A DNA stretch of 64,000 bases from Setophaga petechia (taxonomy: Eukaryota > Chordata > Aves > Passeriformes > Parulidae). The DNA lies in assembly GCA_024362935.1 (NCBI GenBank), contig JANCRA010000014.1:6527258-6591257 (forward strand), given 5' to 3'. Every line of letters begins with the position of its first letter. Position 1 is the first letter of the stretch. Shown one piece after another: positions 1-13,737 of the stretch. A program made the position numbers and the translations under genes. The notes beneath the pieces were generated by a model. It worked only from the letters and a program-made list of their open reading frames with translations, searched no databases and was not told where the DNA came from.

Positions 1-3000
1 TTTTTTGAACATCCCCAAACTCATCATCACGAGTTGCACATGTGATGCATGTCTCACAGGCCTGCAAGCCATCAAGGCAGAGCCCTGCTGCTGGTGCCTG
101 CACGCTGGGCAGCAGTGCAGGGCTGCTCTTTGATCTGCTGGGCACAGATAAGGCCCTGCTCAGAGGATGTGTTTACCTTGGGAGCTGTCTTTGATGGGTC
201 CTCTCGTGGATGAGGGCAGAGCTCTGTGTCTGCTCAGTTTCTCAGAGCAAACAGCTCCCATCAGCTTTCAGCACAAGGAAAGCTCTGGGTGCTGCACCCC
301 TGCACTGGGCAGCACTCAGCCCAGGGGATGGTGCAGGGGATTTTATCTGCTGTGAAGTGCAGCTGGGGCTTACAGGCTCTTTCACCTTTGTCCTTACACC
401 AAGGCTGTAAGTCTGATGAGCACTTTGTCTTTTAGGATATGAAAAAATGGACAAAAACCTTTCCGTTTCCCCTCCTTTAATATCAAGAATATTCTTAGTG
501 ACTTCAACAAAGCAGCAATCACCCAGTGCCATTACAAGGTAGATAATATCTCTGTGACAGTGTAGATAATTTCTCTGTGTCATTCAGTGTTATCTCATCA
601 ATGTTGCAGTCCTGAGCTTGGCACCATTCTGTTTACTGCCACATTATTGGTCCTGAAGGGAAGCTTAAAGTCTCTATTATTCTTTTTACTTGGGTTTAAT
701 TTATGGTAGGGATTCAGTGATGTGCTGGTCATGGCTCTGTGCAGGCACAAGAGGATGTACCTGCCCCACTCTCAGGGCTGGGAATGGTCTTCACAAAGCC
801 TGAGGGTCTTTAGGATTTGTGTATTTACATGGGTTTCAGCAGCATGGTGACTCCCATCCATTTCCCAGCTACAGTAATGAAACCATGACCAGGTATGCAC
901 TGATACAGCACCATAGAACAAGCTGAATGTCAGAGCAGAACAATTTTACACTAGATCTTTCATCAAAAAAATAATGTGGTATTTCCCTTCTTTCTTCCCA
1001 GACTCATACTACTTTCTGCTAGACCCAACAATTTGCTGCTACTTGAATTTTCCAAGAAACTCAAGGGCAAACACAGCTGTATCATTAAAAGGCTCCAGAA
1101 GTAGTGAGAAAATGAGACTGCACTTATCCCTGTCCACTTCAGAGACTCTCCTTGGATGGTAACAGTTCTTGTGTTGAGCCAAGAGATTCATACCAAGGCT
1201 GACAAATGCTCCCTGGGATCCTGACATTACAACTGGGTGTCAAACACTGCCCTATCACAAAGGGATACATCTTCTGCTGTTTGGCAAAAAGTGGGGAGCG
1301 ATTTCTGAGATTGAAGAATTATTTTCTTATCTCTTCTGGGCCCTGAAGGACTAAACACACATCCTGCAGACTGTACATGCACTGCAGGAAATGCAGCCAT
1401 CACCAGAGCTGTCTGACACTCCTCTCCTTGGGTCCAATCATGATGCAATTCTGCTGTGAAATAATGACAATTCCAGATACTACACAGTGGTATTTTACTA
1501 CTCATGGCAATTTTACTCATCCTTTTCTAATCCCTGTCACATTTTTTAGGATATTTGAATGAAAGTTACTATTTGGTTATCAAGGATTAACCTTTCAAAG
1601 GGCTCTTGTAGGGTCCCATGATTTCACAGACATGATATGAAGCATGTGGGGCTTTCACCTCCTGGCAGTGAAGCAGCCCAGATTAATCCCTCTGGTCTAG
1701 CAGCTCATCACAGGCAAGACTGAGCATGGTCCACTGCCAGTGCAGGAACGTGCATGGTGAGAGCTCTGAAGCACTGACAGTGAGAGGAGTCCTTGCTCTG
1801 AGATGTTGACATCTCGTGCTAGAGTGAGTAATGTGCTGGGATGTGTGCCAGCCTCTGAGACCTTCATGGGAAGGCAGCACCATAAGCAATTTCAGTGTCA
1901 GTTAATTACACTTGAAGACACTGTGGTGGTTGTGGTATCTAAACACAAAATAGACAGAGATGCAGAGAGGTGCCTCAGGACATGGTGACTTTAGTGTGAC
2001 AGAATCAGTGAAGGCCTTTGAAGTCTTGTCTTGTTTTCTTTGCAGATATTTCTCTTTGATCTCATGCTGGGATTTGTTTGGGGTTGTTTTTGGTTTTGTT
2101 TTTTTTTCTTTCACAGGTGTTGGTTTTTTGTTTAATGTTAAAACTCCTTGTCACATACAACAAGAGCTGCTGGATGCAGTTCCTAGCCTCTGACATTAGA
2201 GGAAGTTATGCTGACCTGCATTGCTGAGTTCTCCAAACCTCCTCTGCAGCTCCTTGATGCTGGTGTCCTGCAGGGCTTCCCCACTTGGTCATGGCTGTGC
2301 CCATCCTCATCTCCCTGGAACACAGTGCCTGCCCCACAGATGATGATTCCAGTGCCTGCTCTGCGTAGGGAAAGCAAAGGGAGGACTCTGGGATCAGGGG
2401 CACTGCCTCTCTCATTTTATGGCCTATTAAATGATCTCTGGATGTTTTCTCTTCTCTGTGAAAGACTGATATTTTTTAGGATATTTGGGATCCACAGAAG
2501 AAAAGCTTTGTAGCTGCATTAATACAAATAATTCTTTTCCATGCTTCCTGTGGCACTCTCCCAGAAGCTGTCACTGGCTTTGTGCAGGACCTCTGGCAGA
2601 ATTTCCCCAGAACCCTTTCTCTGCCAACAGCGTGGGCAGCTGAAAATAGTAAAAGAATATTTTTTCAAAAATTAGTGGGGGCCATAAAGTATATTTTTAT
2701 GCCAGTAAGTATGATATGGTTATTAAAGCCATTGCTGTATTGAAGCACTTAAAATAGCTTCCCCTGCAAGCTGCTCACACTGGGGGATTTGCTGTGGATG
2801 CTCTTGGCTGTTAAACCAACCCAACAGAACTTTTTTGTGCCTTTCTGTCTCGGATACAGAAGACTGGAGGACTTTGTCCTGCTTCCCTTTGTCCTGCCTG
2901 CACAGGGGGGCTTCAGTGGTGAGGGCTTTACAGCCATCCTCATCCTCTCTTTGCCAGTGCCAGCATCTCATCAGTCTGGGTGGACTTACATGCACCAGGG

Positions 3001-6000
3001 GCTGCAGCTGTGTTTTTTCAGCAGAGCAGGCACAAAATAATGAGTCACTTTGCAGGGCCTTCCAATCAAAACTGTGTGTACCTTAACTCCTCTCTGTTTT
3101 TCCTTTCAGTGCATTTTACCAAATATACATGAATCAGCAAAGCTAATAGATGTAAGCAAATAGTGCCAGTTTATTTTCTTTAAGCATATTCTACTTCATG
3201 TCATTGCTAGAGGTGATATTCTAGTCTGTTTTATTTGTTTTTCCTGGAGATAGAGTGTTTCTTTCTTACAGAATACATCTGAAATTAGCAGTAAGGTCAA
3301 TCTACAAGGTTTTTGTTGAACAGCTGCTCTGATGTGTTTGTTACAGAGTTCACCTTGCACTGTAGAACAAAGGAGGTCAGGGAATGCAAGCACGTGAATT
3401 CTGTTCCCTTCTGAATGCTGTCAAATTCCATTCATTGCCCTTCATGGTGGTGTTACTGAAACACCTTCACACAAAATACCAATATCAAAACCAATGGATT
3501 TCCTGGAGTACCTGTGTCTCTTGTGGGAATCATTATTTTGTGTAGGCTCTTATAATCAGTTTTTATGAGGCTTGAAGAAGAGTCTGTACTTTGCAGTAGA
3601 AAGGCTTTTTTGGATAAGAGCATTTTGCAGTGTTTTTTTTAAACCTGCCTGGAACTTAATCCGCTACCTGGAGAGTATTTCATTTCCAGCTCTCTGCTGG
3701 CTTATTTTTGGGCTGTTGTGTCCTGGCAGTGTAACCCTGTGGTGGTTGGGGGGTTGAAGTGTGGTATCTGATTTAGCAGCCCTTCATGCATCCCGTTGAG
3801 GCAAAGGCAGGGTGTGTGGATGGCTGTGTGTGAGCTGGGCACTGACAGCCTGTGCTGGCTGGAGCACACGCTCTGCACTCACAGCCAGCTCCATGCACTG
3901 ACTTGTGGTGACACAGCCAGGAAGAGAGGAGCACACAGAGTCTGGGCTGAGAACAAGAAACAGATTTTTTTTTTTTTTTTTTTTGAGAGCTGGAGTGAAA
4001 ATTCCAGCACTATTTAGCAGCCATGTCTCTTGTCCAAACACTTGTCCAGGAAGAACCATCCCATATCTGAGGGAACCATGTGGGTTTTTTTCTCCCCTGG
4101 TTTCATTCTGCCCACTTCAGTCACTTCATATTCCTGTGCAAAGCCTCTCCCCAGCTCCCCACCCACTGGCCCTGACCCACTCAGGGGATCTGCAAACACT
4201 ACATGGGATTTATGAGCAAAGCTGCTGCTCAGGAGGAGCAGGGGGTCTTTTGCTGCTGTACCTCAGAGCCCTGGTGACCTTTAGAGCCAGTTATGGCCCT
4301 CCCAATAATTCATATTATTTTAAGTGGACTTGGGCCCAGGCTCAACAACCAATTTAATCCCTAAACCTCCTGCTGAAATTAATGGGCTGCAACATTCATG
4401 TTGACTTTAGTGGGATTTCTGTCCTGTGATTCATTCATTGTTCTTTTCGGGATCTGAACCTTTTCCATTCTATTTTAAGTGTGCAGGGACTGAGCACAGC
4501 TCTGCTGTGTTTGCCCACTTCAGTTGCACAGAGCTCTTTGCACACCCTTCAGGTTGTTAAATTCCATGATATTTGAGGAAGAGTATGAATAGCCAGGATC
4601 CTGCTCAGGGACTAGCTTTGAAGGCTCCCAGGATGGCATTCAGACTGCATGGGATTCACTGCCACTCTTGCCTGGCTCTGTGACTCAGGCAGAAGGTGGC
4701 CTGTGGACAAGCCCAGGTCACTGCCTGTGCATGGGCAGGCTCTCAAAGGATGATTCCCAAAATGTCCCAGGCAGTTCCTGTCCCATCCAGAGGTGTGCCA
4801 GGGGAATGACTGGGAATTCCTTGAAAGCCTCTGTTTAAAGTCTAAGGGCCCTACAGCTCTATTTTCTGTTTCTGTGAAACTATTTATTTGAGAAATATAC
4901 TATTTCTCATATTCCCCTGCTTTTATCACAATACTGAGCTGTAAGTAGTATCTTGTGTAAGAGCCCTCATGCTTGGAGAATAACATTGGTGTAGTTCATG
5001 ACAATTAACAGGTTTAATTAACAGCTGCTGTGTGCAGGCAAGATTCAGGTTGGTAACACTCCTGGAAGGTAACGTTGTGTTTAATAAACAAGAATTTGTG
5101 AACTAAAAGTCTTGAGTAGATGGTTTTGCTGACACCCTGGTCTCTGGCTTTTCTTAAAATAACAAATTGCACAGGTTTGCCATCACCACAGGGCATCCCC
5201 TGCATCCATGCCTGGAGAAGGAGGCTGAGGAATACAAGCACAGACCAAAGCTGTCTCAGCCTTGTTTCCTCAAGGGCTGTTTTCATGCTCTCTATTCCAA
5301 AATTATCTCATTACACAGCATAGACCCATACAGCTTTGCAATAGTACCTGCCCTCCTTTGGTCTGTGAACTTATTTATATCTGAAACATTTTTATTTGTT
5401 GTCTTTTTAATGTCATATTTTAAAGCTTCTCATGGTGCTTGACCTGCAAATGGATACTTGAAACCAAGATGAGTTAAATCTCTCTATAAGAACAGTTGCT
5501 GTGGAAAGGGTACATTTATATTAGATTATATTCAAACTGTGCTGAAGGAATGGAATTGAACCAAGAGGGAAATATTATTTTTATTGCCTGCTTCTCCTGT
5601 AAATGACACATCATTTCATCTGGCTCACTTTTTTATTGGTATTTTCCCTCCTGCTTCAGTTGCAGAATTACTGTGATTTTGTGGCAATTTTACTGAGACC
5701 AGTGCCTTTCAGGTAAGGTGCCTTCCACCTCTTTCAAAAAGTGTGCTGCTGCTTCATTTGAAATCAGACTGTCAGACAACATGATTTGGGTTTGTTAAGA
5801 ACTGCAAATCAGTTTTCAAACTAGAACACTGGCACAAGTCTAATTTGACAGATCTCTGGCATGACAGAATTTTACAAGTCGGGTTCTCTGCATAATCCAT
5901 GTTTGACAAAAGCAAGATAAGGCTTTCACAAAAAAAATCAAATCCCTGATATATCTCACAATTAGGATTGTTATTGATGTTGTGGAGGACATCTTGATAT

Positions 6001-9000
6001 CACTAACAGATGACAAGATGTCAGCAGCTAAACAAAAATGTGTGTGTCCAACTAGAGGTTCCTTGACTAGAGCTGAAGCCTTTCAGAAGCTTTTCAATGC
6101 TCTTCAAGCGTTCTGTATTTCCCATTAAGACAGAACTATTCTGATCTATTGAATTTTTTTTAAAAGTAAGATGACACTTTATCAGACATTAATTTTGTCT
6201 GTTTGATTTTTTAAATATTTCATTTTCAAATGAACACTTTTTATCTTCTTTAGGGCTAGATGAATTCATTATACTTACATACTATAGCCAGTAAAATCCC
6301 CTTAATACCTGTTAATATTAATTACCTATATATGTATAGACATGCATTATATATTTATGTTTTCATTAGATATATATTTACAGGATATTCTAATATATAA
6401 TTCTAATACTAATTATTCTTTTGAAAAAAATTACAAAGTTAAATGTTGAATGTCCAGAAGTTCAAATGTGGGCTTCCAAAGAGAACAACAACTTGTATTG
6501 ACCAAGAAGGAAACAGGATCCTCAATGCCTTAAAGGAATGGGGTTAGATCTGATAGAGAGAGAGAATTTATGTAAGATCTGATGTTAAAAAAGTTGATTA
6601 TGATCTCTCAAGTCGTGTCACATTAGTCAAGAATACAGCCTTTTGTTTTCAAACATCATTAGATTTTTGAAAATGCGTAAAATACATCCACATTTGTTGA
6701 TGTAGATATTATAGTATTATTTTATAGTAAAAGCAGCAGTGATTTACACTTGCAGCAGGGCAGGGTGCAGGTCAGAGCTGTGGTGGCAGTGGCACAGGGC
6801 AGGCAGGGATGGCAGGATCCCTGTTCCAAGGCAGAGGGATGCATGGCACCTTCTGGGCTGTGTCACTGCTGTTCTCCCATTTCCCAAGGTGCTGCAAGGA
6901 GCTCTGTGTCCTTGCCATATCCTCTGAGCCAAGGAGATCTCAAGTGTCACAGTGTCTGCTCTCAGGGGATGCTGGCTAATAAAGTGCTCTCCAGCTGGCT
7001 GCCAGTGCCTGCTTCTTAGAAATAACCCAAACTCGGGAGGTTACAGAATCCATTAACCCCAGGATGTGTTGTTATCCCTAAGCAACAAAGATTTTTATGA
7101 GCTAAATCATAGCTTTGAAAACAATACATTTTAGAAAATAATGCCATGGTTCCTAAAAGTCATGCAGATGTCTTAGAAGTCATAGGGTTTGGGTTTTTTC
7201 AGCAGGTCTGAATTTATTTTTTAACATTAGTATCATTATGATGTCTAATTCTTAACAATTTTCAAGTTGAAAAAAGTACTGATTTTTTTTCATCCTGATG
7301 AAATGTGGCTACAGACCTTAGGCTCTTAGGAAATCAGTAAATATTACACTACAAAAACATTCCACAGTCTTTTAAATCCTGACTGTTAATTTTTAAGACA
7401 GTATGAATTAACTGTAAGTTTCTGCCACAGACACAGCATCTAAGAGAACTGCAAGATTACAGTCCCCAGAGTATAATCAGAAGATGTTTTCTTTGGATCC
7501 TTCATCCTCTTTCACTGCTGAAAGCATTGAAACGAAGATGAAACTTTATTATTCTGGCAGAGTCTGAGCCAAGGCAGCGAGTGCTGGTAGCTCTCATCTA
7601 GCAGATGTTTGTCACTCTGCCTGACCAACCATTCCTGTTCTCCCTGGCTGCCCCAGCTGTGAAAGGGGAACTGGCCCTGGAGCTGTTGGAGTGACAGGCT
7701 CAGACTCCTCCAGCTCCCCAGCAGCAGCGCTGGGTGTGTGGCACAGCTCAGGTGTGCATCAGCCAGGTGTGGAGCCTGCAGAGAGGCGTCTCCTTTTCTC
7801 TCCCTGGGAAATACCTATAGCTGGCAGATCATTTCAAGAATATTTTCCAGCACCTGATTTTGCCAAAATCTAAAGCTGATGTTTTTGGAGGTTTTCTCTT
7901 GGTGCCCATGACTTCAGACATGTTTTGGAATTAATCCTCATACACCTTCTTCTCTGTCAAGGGCTAAAAAATACTTACCATGCTTAAGTTAGTTGATGTA
8001 CCACACCAATGCTGCAGCTGTTGTGTTTGAGGTCATGGTCTCTAAATTCTGGAAAATAAAATAGGATGCTGCTATAGAAATGGCTGACAGCAAACAGCAA
8101 TTGCTGCCTGCATTTCTGGATTCAAGGGTGGCCAGGAGTCCAGCTGCTCACAGGAAAGTTTCAGCTGTGCTGTAAAAAGCAGCCCACATGCAATTTGTTT
8201 CTTAATGCACCTTCACCTTGCCCATGGGGAAGGATGCCCATCCAGTAGGATGGGTGTGTGTTTTCTCTGGAGATAATGAAACCTGGTTTAACTCTTCCTC
8301 TTGCAGGAATGCAGACTGGTCTTGCAGCTCTGGTCCAGATGGAATACCCCAGCCCAGAGATGGTTACACAGACACTGAATGCTCCAGTTAACATGATCTG
8401 TGTTTGAAAGAGGAAATACTGGTGATGGGAAATCTGTAACATTAACCATCTTCATATTTTTTGAAGGATGAACTTGCTATGGGAATGTCTGCCTGTCTCC
8501 TGTGTGGCTCTGAAAGTTTGGCTGCCTTGAAATTTAACTCAGAAGCATTGTAATTAAACCTTGGCATTTGAAGTAATTAAGAAGCAGTCTACATTTTAGC
8601 ATAATCTCAAAGCATCAGCAGGGTGCTGACAAAAATGAAATATGTTAATTTAAAAGTGTCAAAGTTCCTGTAAGCACGTGGTTCATACTGTTGGCAACAA
8701 GCTCTTCAGAAATAGCACTGTAGCCCCAGTAATCCAGAACCCAGCCCTTCTCCAAGGAGGGGTCAAAGAGGAGAGTCCAACTGCAGGAAAATGAGGGCCA
8801 GAGTTAGCACTCCCCATCAGAGAATACATCTCACCTCACCATCTCTGCTCCTTCACCTCAAAATCTTGGGGAGGTCCAGGAAGTCCAGACTGTGAGCATC
8901 TCCAGGAGATGCCTAGGAAGGAAGCAGAATCCAAACTACTGCTTAGTACTTCATCTGGAAACTGGACCTTTTTACATTGATAAATAGCCAGAAAATGTTC

Positions 9001-9550
9001 CTTTCCATCAGTGCCTCTGGGAGCCTGTTCATCACCACATGCATATTCAGAAAAGTAAAAAATGGAGATGTGTTTTAGCCCAAAAGCCTCCAGGAGAGAG
9101 ACTCAGTCACCTGTCACCCAGTGCCAGCCAGGGAGTGGTTCACAGGTCAGGATTGCTGCCGTTTTACTGCTTGAAGAGCATTGAAAAGGCAGCAGTGTAA
9201 ATACCAAGACTTTTCAGTGAAGAGGTCAGGACTGGCAGCATCTGTGACGGTGACTCAGCCCCTACAAAGTCACAAGCATTTTGTGGAGCACCCTTGTGTC
9301 AATCTCTTGGTGATAAGAGCTTTTGCCTAGTTTCAAAAAGTAGTTCATGAAGTCAAGCTCCCAAGGCCAATAAATCAGAAGACAAATAAAGGTCCTCAGA
9401 TTTATTCATGGCATCCAGTAAGTACTGAGCACTCACAAAAAGCAGATGCAAACTGCGTGTTTTAGTGCCCTCAGGTTAAGGAAACTTCCCAGTCTGACCA
9501 TTCATGAGACTCTCTGGAAGTCACACTCCCAGTGCCAGAATTCCACTGCT
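1..9550. other. Intergenic DNA upstream of CSNK2A2, no gene seen
   Basis: No open frame here looks like a conserved protein. All are short and lack convincing splice sites or recognisable motifs. Composition is ordinary, with a more AT-rich stretch at about 5.5-6.7 kb that is densest at 6280-6425 (runs of TATAT and TAATA). The AT-rich part could be old repeat or conserved non-coding DNA; I cannot tell without alignment. The poly-T run at 3965-3984 is listed separately. Confidence 0.7.
3965..3984. repeat. Poly-T homopolymer, 20 bases
   Basis: Twenty consecutive T bases. I looked for a retroposed body ending in poly-A on the minus strand and recognised none, so it is listed as a simple repeat only. 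Confidence 0.9.
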
Positions 9551-9556
9551 GGGACA
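9551..9556. repeat. Target-site duplication, left copy
   Basis: GGGACA immediately before the LTR, identical to the six bases immediately after it. Confidence 0.8.
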
Positions 9557-9967
9557 TGTGGCATTCACATTCTCTGAAAAATTCCTTCGCCCAGGATTTT
9601 TCTCCTGGGAAGCTGAGATGCCTCAGAGAAAAGAAAAACAATTCTTATCTCATTTGCTTCTCCTCTGTTTTACTCATGTGTGGAATGTGTTTGGAGATTC
9701 TTTACCCACAGGAGATTGTTTCGTTGGATTCTGGTGTGAGTTGTTTTGACTCTTTGGCCAATCAGGGCCAAGCTGTGTCGAGACTCTTGAAAGAGTCACA
9801 AGTTTTCATTATTATCATTTTAGCATTGAGTAAGTATCCTTTCTGTATTCTTTAGTATAGTTTGCTTTAATATAATATAGTATTATAAAGTAATAAATTA
9901 GCCTTCTGAGAACATGGAGTCATTCATCATTCCTGCCTTCAACGGGGCATTCCCTGCAAATACAGTA
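9557..9967 (+). mobile_element. Solo LTR of an endogenous retrovirus, about 411 bp
   Basis: The element starts with TGTGGCATTC and is flanked on both sides by the 6-bp direct repeat GGGACA (9551-9556 and 9968-9973), which marks an insertion site. Near its 3' end it has an AT-rich stretch and a poly(A) signal AATAAA at 9892-9897, as expected for an LTR read on the plus strand. No gag, pol or env coding sequence and no second LTR are next to it, so it is a solo LTR left by recombination. The text is very close to an LTR I remember as frequent in songbird genomes. The 6-bp duplication would suit a class II (ERVK-like) element, but I cannot settle the class. The 3' terminus reads TA rather than the usual CA, perhaps a mutation. 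Confidence 0.85.
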
Positions 9968-9973
9968 GGGACA
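9968..9973. repeat. Target-site duplication, right copy
   Basis: GGGACA immediately after the LTR, identical to the six bases before it. The perfect match suggests a clean, not very old insertion. Confidence 0.8.
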
Positions 9974-12900
9974 GGAGCCCCTGCACAGTGGTGGATCCAG
10001 TGAGCTCCAGGGTGTCCTAACCACACAGCCAGACCAGGTCTCCTTCCCAGCTTAACCCATCTCAGAGTCTCATTTGCCTGCTTCCATTAAGTCATTTATT
10101 CCTCTGAGGAGGAGCTGCAACAAAGGAACCCCTGAGCTTCTATAACCTTCAGTCTCCTGACATGCAAGTCTTGCTCTTCTTCCTGAGTGTCTGTCTCTCT
10201 GTACATCCACCTCGCTGACATCACTCCTCTCCATCTCTTAGAAGCTCATTTTTTAATCTCCTCCTCCTATGTCACTAGATTTCTGATGAGTGCACAGTAA
10301 AATATGCCAGGGAGGGGTTTAACCAGATCCTGTATCAAAGCACACAGGGCTGGGCAGTGTGTGAATGTTTGGACTTTGTTTCAGCAGCTCAGGGCAGCCT
10401 CCTACTGAGATCCATCACTCAACAATGCCAAGGTCTTGGAAACCAAGCACATTTGCAGCAGAAGTTTTAGCTGTTGCATGAGATGCTCCCCTCACTCAGG
10501 TGTGTGTGTACGTGGAGCAGCTCCTTGGCATTTTGGGGCTGACTCATACAAACCACATTTTCCTGCTGTGTGTGATTAACCTTGATATTAGTGACTAATA
10601 GTGTCTATCAAGTTTTTTCCCATTTTTCTGTGCTCTGTAAACAAGCACATCTACAAGCCCTTCCTACACCATGGTTATGGCAAGTGGCAGCCCCAGCTGG
10701 CTGCATTCCCCCTCCCTGTGTGTTCCTGCAAAGCAGGTCACAGGAACAGCTGTCCTGGTCACAGCCACAGCCTCTCACACATGGAAATCCCAGTTTTATG
10801 TGCAGCAGCTCAGACTGTGGGCTTTGCTTTGGTTGCCTGCAGACCCCAAACTTGACTTTAGCTGCAACCATATCTAGACCAAAGGAATGAGGTTTGGGGG
10901 TGGGAATGAACTAGCAAATGGTTTTACATAGTGATGTGAGTTATAGTGAGAGGAATCACACTGCAAAATAACACTCAAACTTCACAGGCTGATGAGATTA
11001 CACTCCAGCATGCTTGTACTGGCTCTGCTGAGTGGCCAGGTCCCCAGTGCCTCAGTAGCTTGCTTGCTTGCAGTCCCTGATCTTCCACCTGTGCTGACAA
11101 CATGCTAACTCGGGTTCAGAGTAAGCTTTGGATTAAGCTAGACATTTTAATGGTTAAAGGTGAGGCCTTTAGCTGCCCTCTGAAGAAAATTTTTAGTTTC
11201 CCAGGACCTAGGACACAATGTCTGGGAAAAAGTATGCCTGGAAGAAAGTGGCACTGTGGCAATTTAACAAATGTGGCTGTGCCAGGCTCTGCCTCCCACT
11301 GCAAAGGATCCAGTACCCAACAGGAAGAGATGTCCATGAAAGTGTCTGTCCCCTTTTGGGGCTTTTTGGCATTTGGGACATTGGCATTTTGGCCCTGACC
11401 AGCTTTCTATCACAGACCATGAAGTCTGACCCTGTTCTGCCATGCAAACTATTTCATTAATGATTGGGTGCTCCATCAGTCATTCATGTCTTTGGCATCC
11501 TACAGCTTTGCAGGTGTTAGAACAGCCCAGTTCCACAGGGAATAGGGATAGGTCACACAAGAAAGTGTAGGGACCTTTCACATCCTCACACTGATGAGCT
11601 GGGATAGCTGGATGTAGGCAGGAATGAAGGCAGAATAAAGAAACTGGATGAGCCATTGGGCTGCATGGCATCTCCTGCTTCTGTGGCAGAAGAATTTGCA
11701 GCACAGATCATACTGTCACTTATACCAAGAACATTGCTTTGTGACTTCCAGCTACTGCTCTGGGGAAGCCCCAGTCCAAGGCAGGAATGGAGTGTTAAGG
11801 AGAATTCTCTCTGCATACTCCTGATTCTCACTGCTTAGACCAAAGTGACGGGACCACCAGAAAAATGGACAAAGCTGGAAAATTTTTACTTGGGACAGGT
11901 GTCCTGGCTGGCCAACTCAGTTTTGCTCCACTTAGTGGGAACAGCCATAGACTGGTGGCCTGGCAGAAGCTGTGAATCTCAAGGCTTTCTTTCCCTTTTT
12001 TGGATTAATTTTAACTTAAGTTTCCCTCCAAAATGAAGTCAACGAATTCCCACTAATACTGGATCCTTCATGCTTGATCCTCAACTATTCATCACCTGCT
12101 GTTGTAAAGAGCCAATACAAGACATGATCACATAGATTTTCCTCACTGTAACAATCTGTGAAATGCAATGATTTCTGAGTGCAAAACTTGTGGCCTCCTG
12201 CAATCCTTCCCATCCAGCCTCTTCCAGCCTTTAAAAATAATTCCATACTCTTTCCATTCCCATGAGACCTGTAAGTCTGGCAGCTCTTGGTTCTTTGGGA
12301 AGGGAAAGACCCTTTCTGTGCTAGCCTGGTAAGATTTTAGCATTAATGGGGTTTTTAATTGTTTTATTATGAACTACACAGACACAGAGCCCTTTGGCAA
12401 GGGCACCCTGTAGAAATAAATTGAGTCACCATCCTTATAATAGAAAAGCTAATTCAGTATGGATCTGTCCTCCAGTTAAGGGCATGCACATCCCTCAGAG
12501 AATGGTTTTACCAACTGACCAGACTTCTGCTTTAACCACTGTTTGCTTTTCCTGACAGATCCTACTGTCCTGCCTATGGAAATGACTTATTCATGGTTCC
12601 TACAGTAATGTGTAGGACCAGCCTGGTCCTGGCCCCCCCAACTGTGCTGCTCTACTTCCAGGACTACTGCATCATCCACTGCTAGAGGGACTGGGCTTGG
12701 AGACTGTTTGTCCTACCCAGATCCTAACTGCCCTCTACTTTCTACCTTCTTTTCTATACAAAACGTAGCAATACAACCCCAGGTTTGAAATACTCTTCTC
12801 CTTAATATGTGAGGGTCTGCAAAGACTGTAAAACTTCCATCCGGTTACAGAGAGAAAAATGAAGAATTCCAGGTTGTTGTCTGTCCATAGTGAAGATGTG

Positions 12901-13622
12901 TTTGTCCTGGATCAGCTCTTTGTACCATTGTTATGACAGTGGACAAAGGCCTCTTCAGACATTTCCTCTTCTGCCTTGGCTTTCTTAACACCTTCTCTCT
13001 TGATTTGATATCCTCTTCTTATTGGGAAGGAGGGATTTCATGTGGAACTGGGCTAAAAGGAATTTTAATGGTCCACTAATTCCAATATCCTTCAAAAGAT
13101 ATTGAGTCACTTCACAAAATGTCTCTTGATGCCCTCTCCACGACCAGGATGCTCCATGCAAACTCCACACAAGTGACTCCACTGAGCTGCCACCAGCCAT
13201 GCATTGGAGCATGGTGGGTCACACCAGGGAACAGATCCTGCAGGCAGCACCCTCAAGAGCTTCCATGTGTGCTCTGATAAAAAAGCAAGGCTCCCATCCA
13301 GAGGTGTATTCCAGGAGCTGGCTACAGAAGCTGTACAGCAGATCTGTGCAATCACTCTGCCTGCCTGGAGTCATTCCCTGCTGGCCACACAGTCCCAGGC
13401 CACCTTCACTGAGAATGGCAGACACCAGCATCTCTGGGAGGTAGATGGGTTTGCTCATGTGTGCTCAACATCTGCTGAAAGGAGCTCAACCAAGACAAAC
13501 ACTCTGGTGGCCTCGTTCTGCTGGTACCTGACCCATCCAGGCTGTGCATGCCTTTGCCATGGGAGTCTATGTTCCAGCTGCTGCCTCCAGCACAGAACCA
13601 ACACCATCCATCACAGCACTGG

Positions 13623-13737
13623 AAGTCTTCCAGGATTACTCACAGGTGGTTCAAATTTTGTCTTGGAGTCAAAACTTGTCTTGAGATTTGTCTCCAAGGC
13701 AAGATTTGAACCATCTATGAGTAATACTGTGAGACTT
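13623..13737 (+). repeat. Long near-perfect inverted repeat (hairpin), 115 bp
   Basis: The sequence folds back on itself about a centre at 13680, with arms of about 56 bases. Pairing base by base (position n with 27360 minus n) gives only about five true mismatches, at 13630, 13634, 13643, 13669 and 13674. Six further pairs are G-T. Read as plus-strand RNA these become G-U wobbles, so the transcript would be an almost continuous hairpin with a very small loop. Pairing breaks down just outside 13619/13741. It may be a palindromic MITE-type DNA transposon remnant or a small-RNA precursor; the sequence alone does not decide. Confidence 0.8.

Noticed and set aside
3965..3984. Poly-T as the reverse of a retrocopy poly-A tail
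   Set aside because: The sequence on the side where the retrocopy body should lie resembles no gene or SINE, and no target duplication was found.
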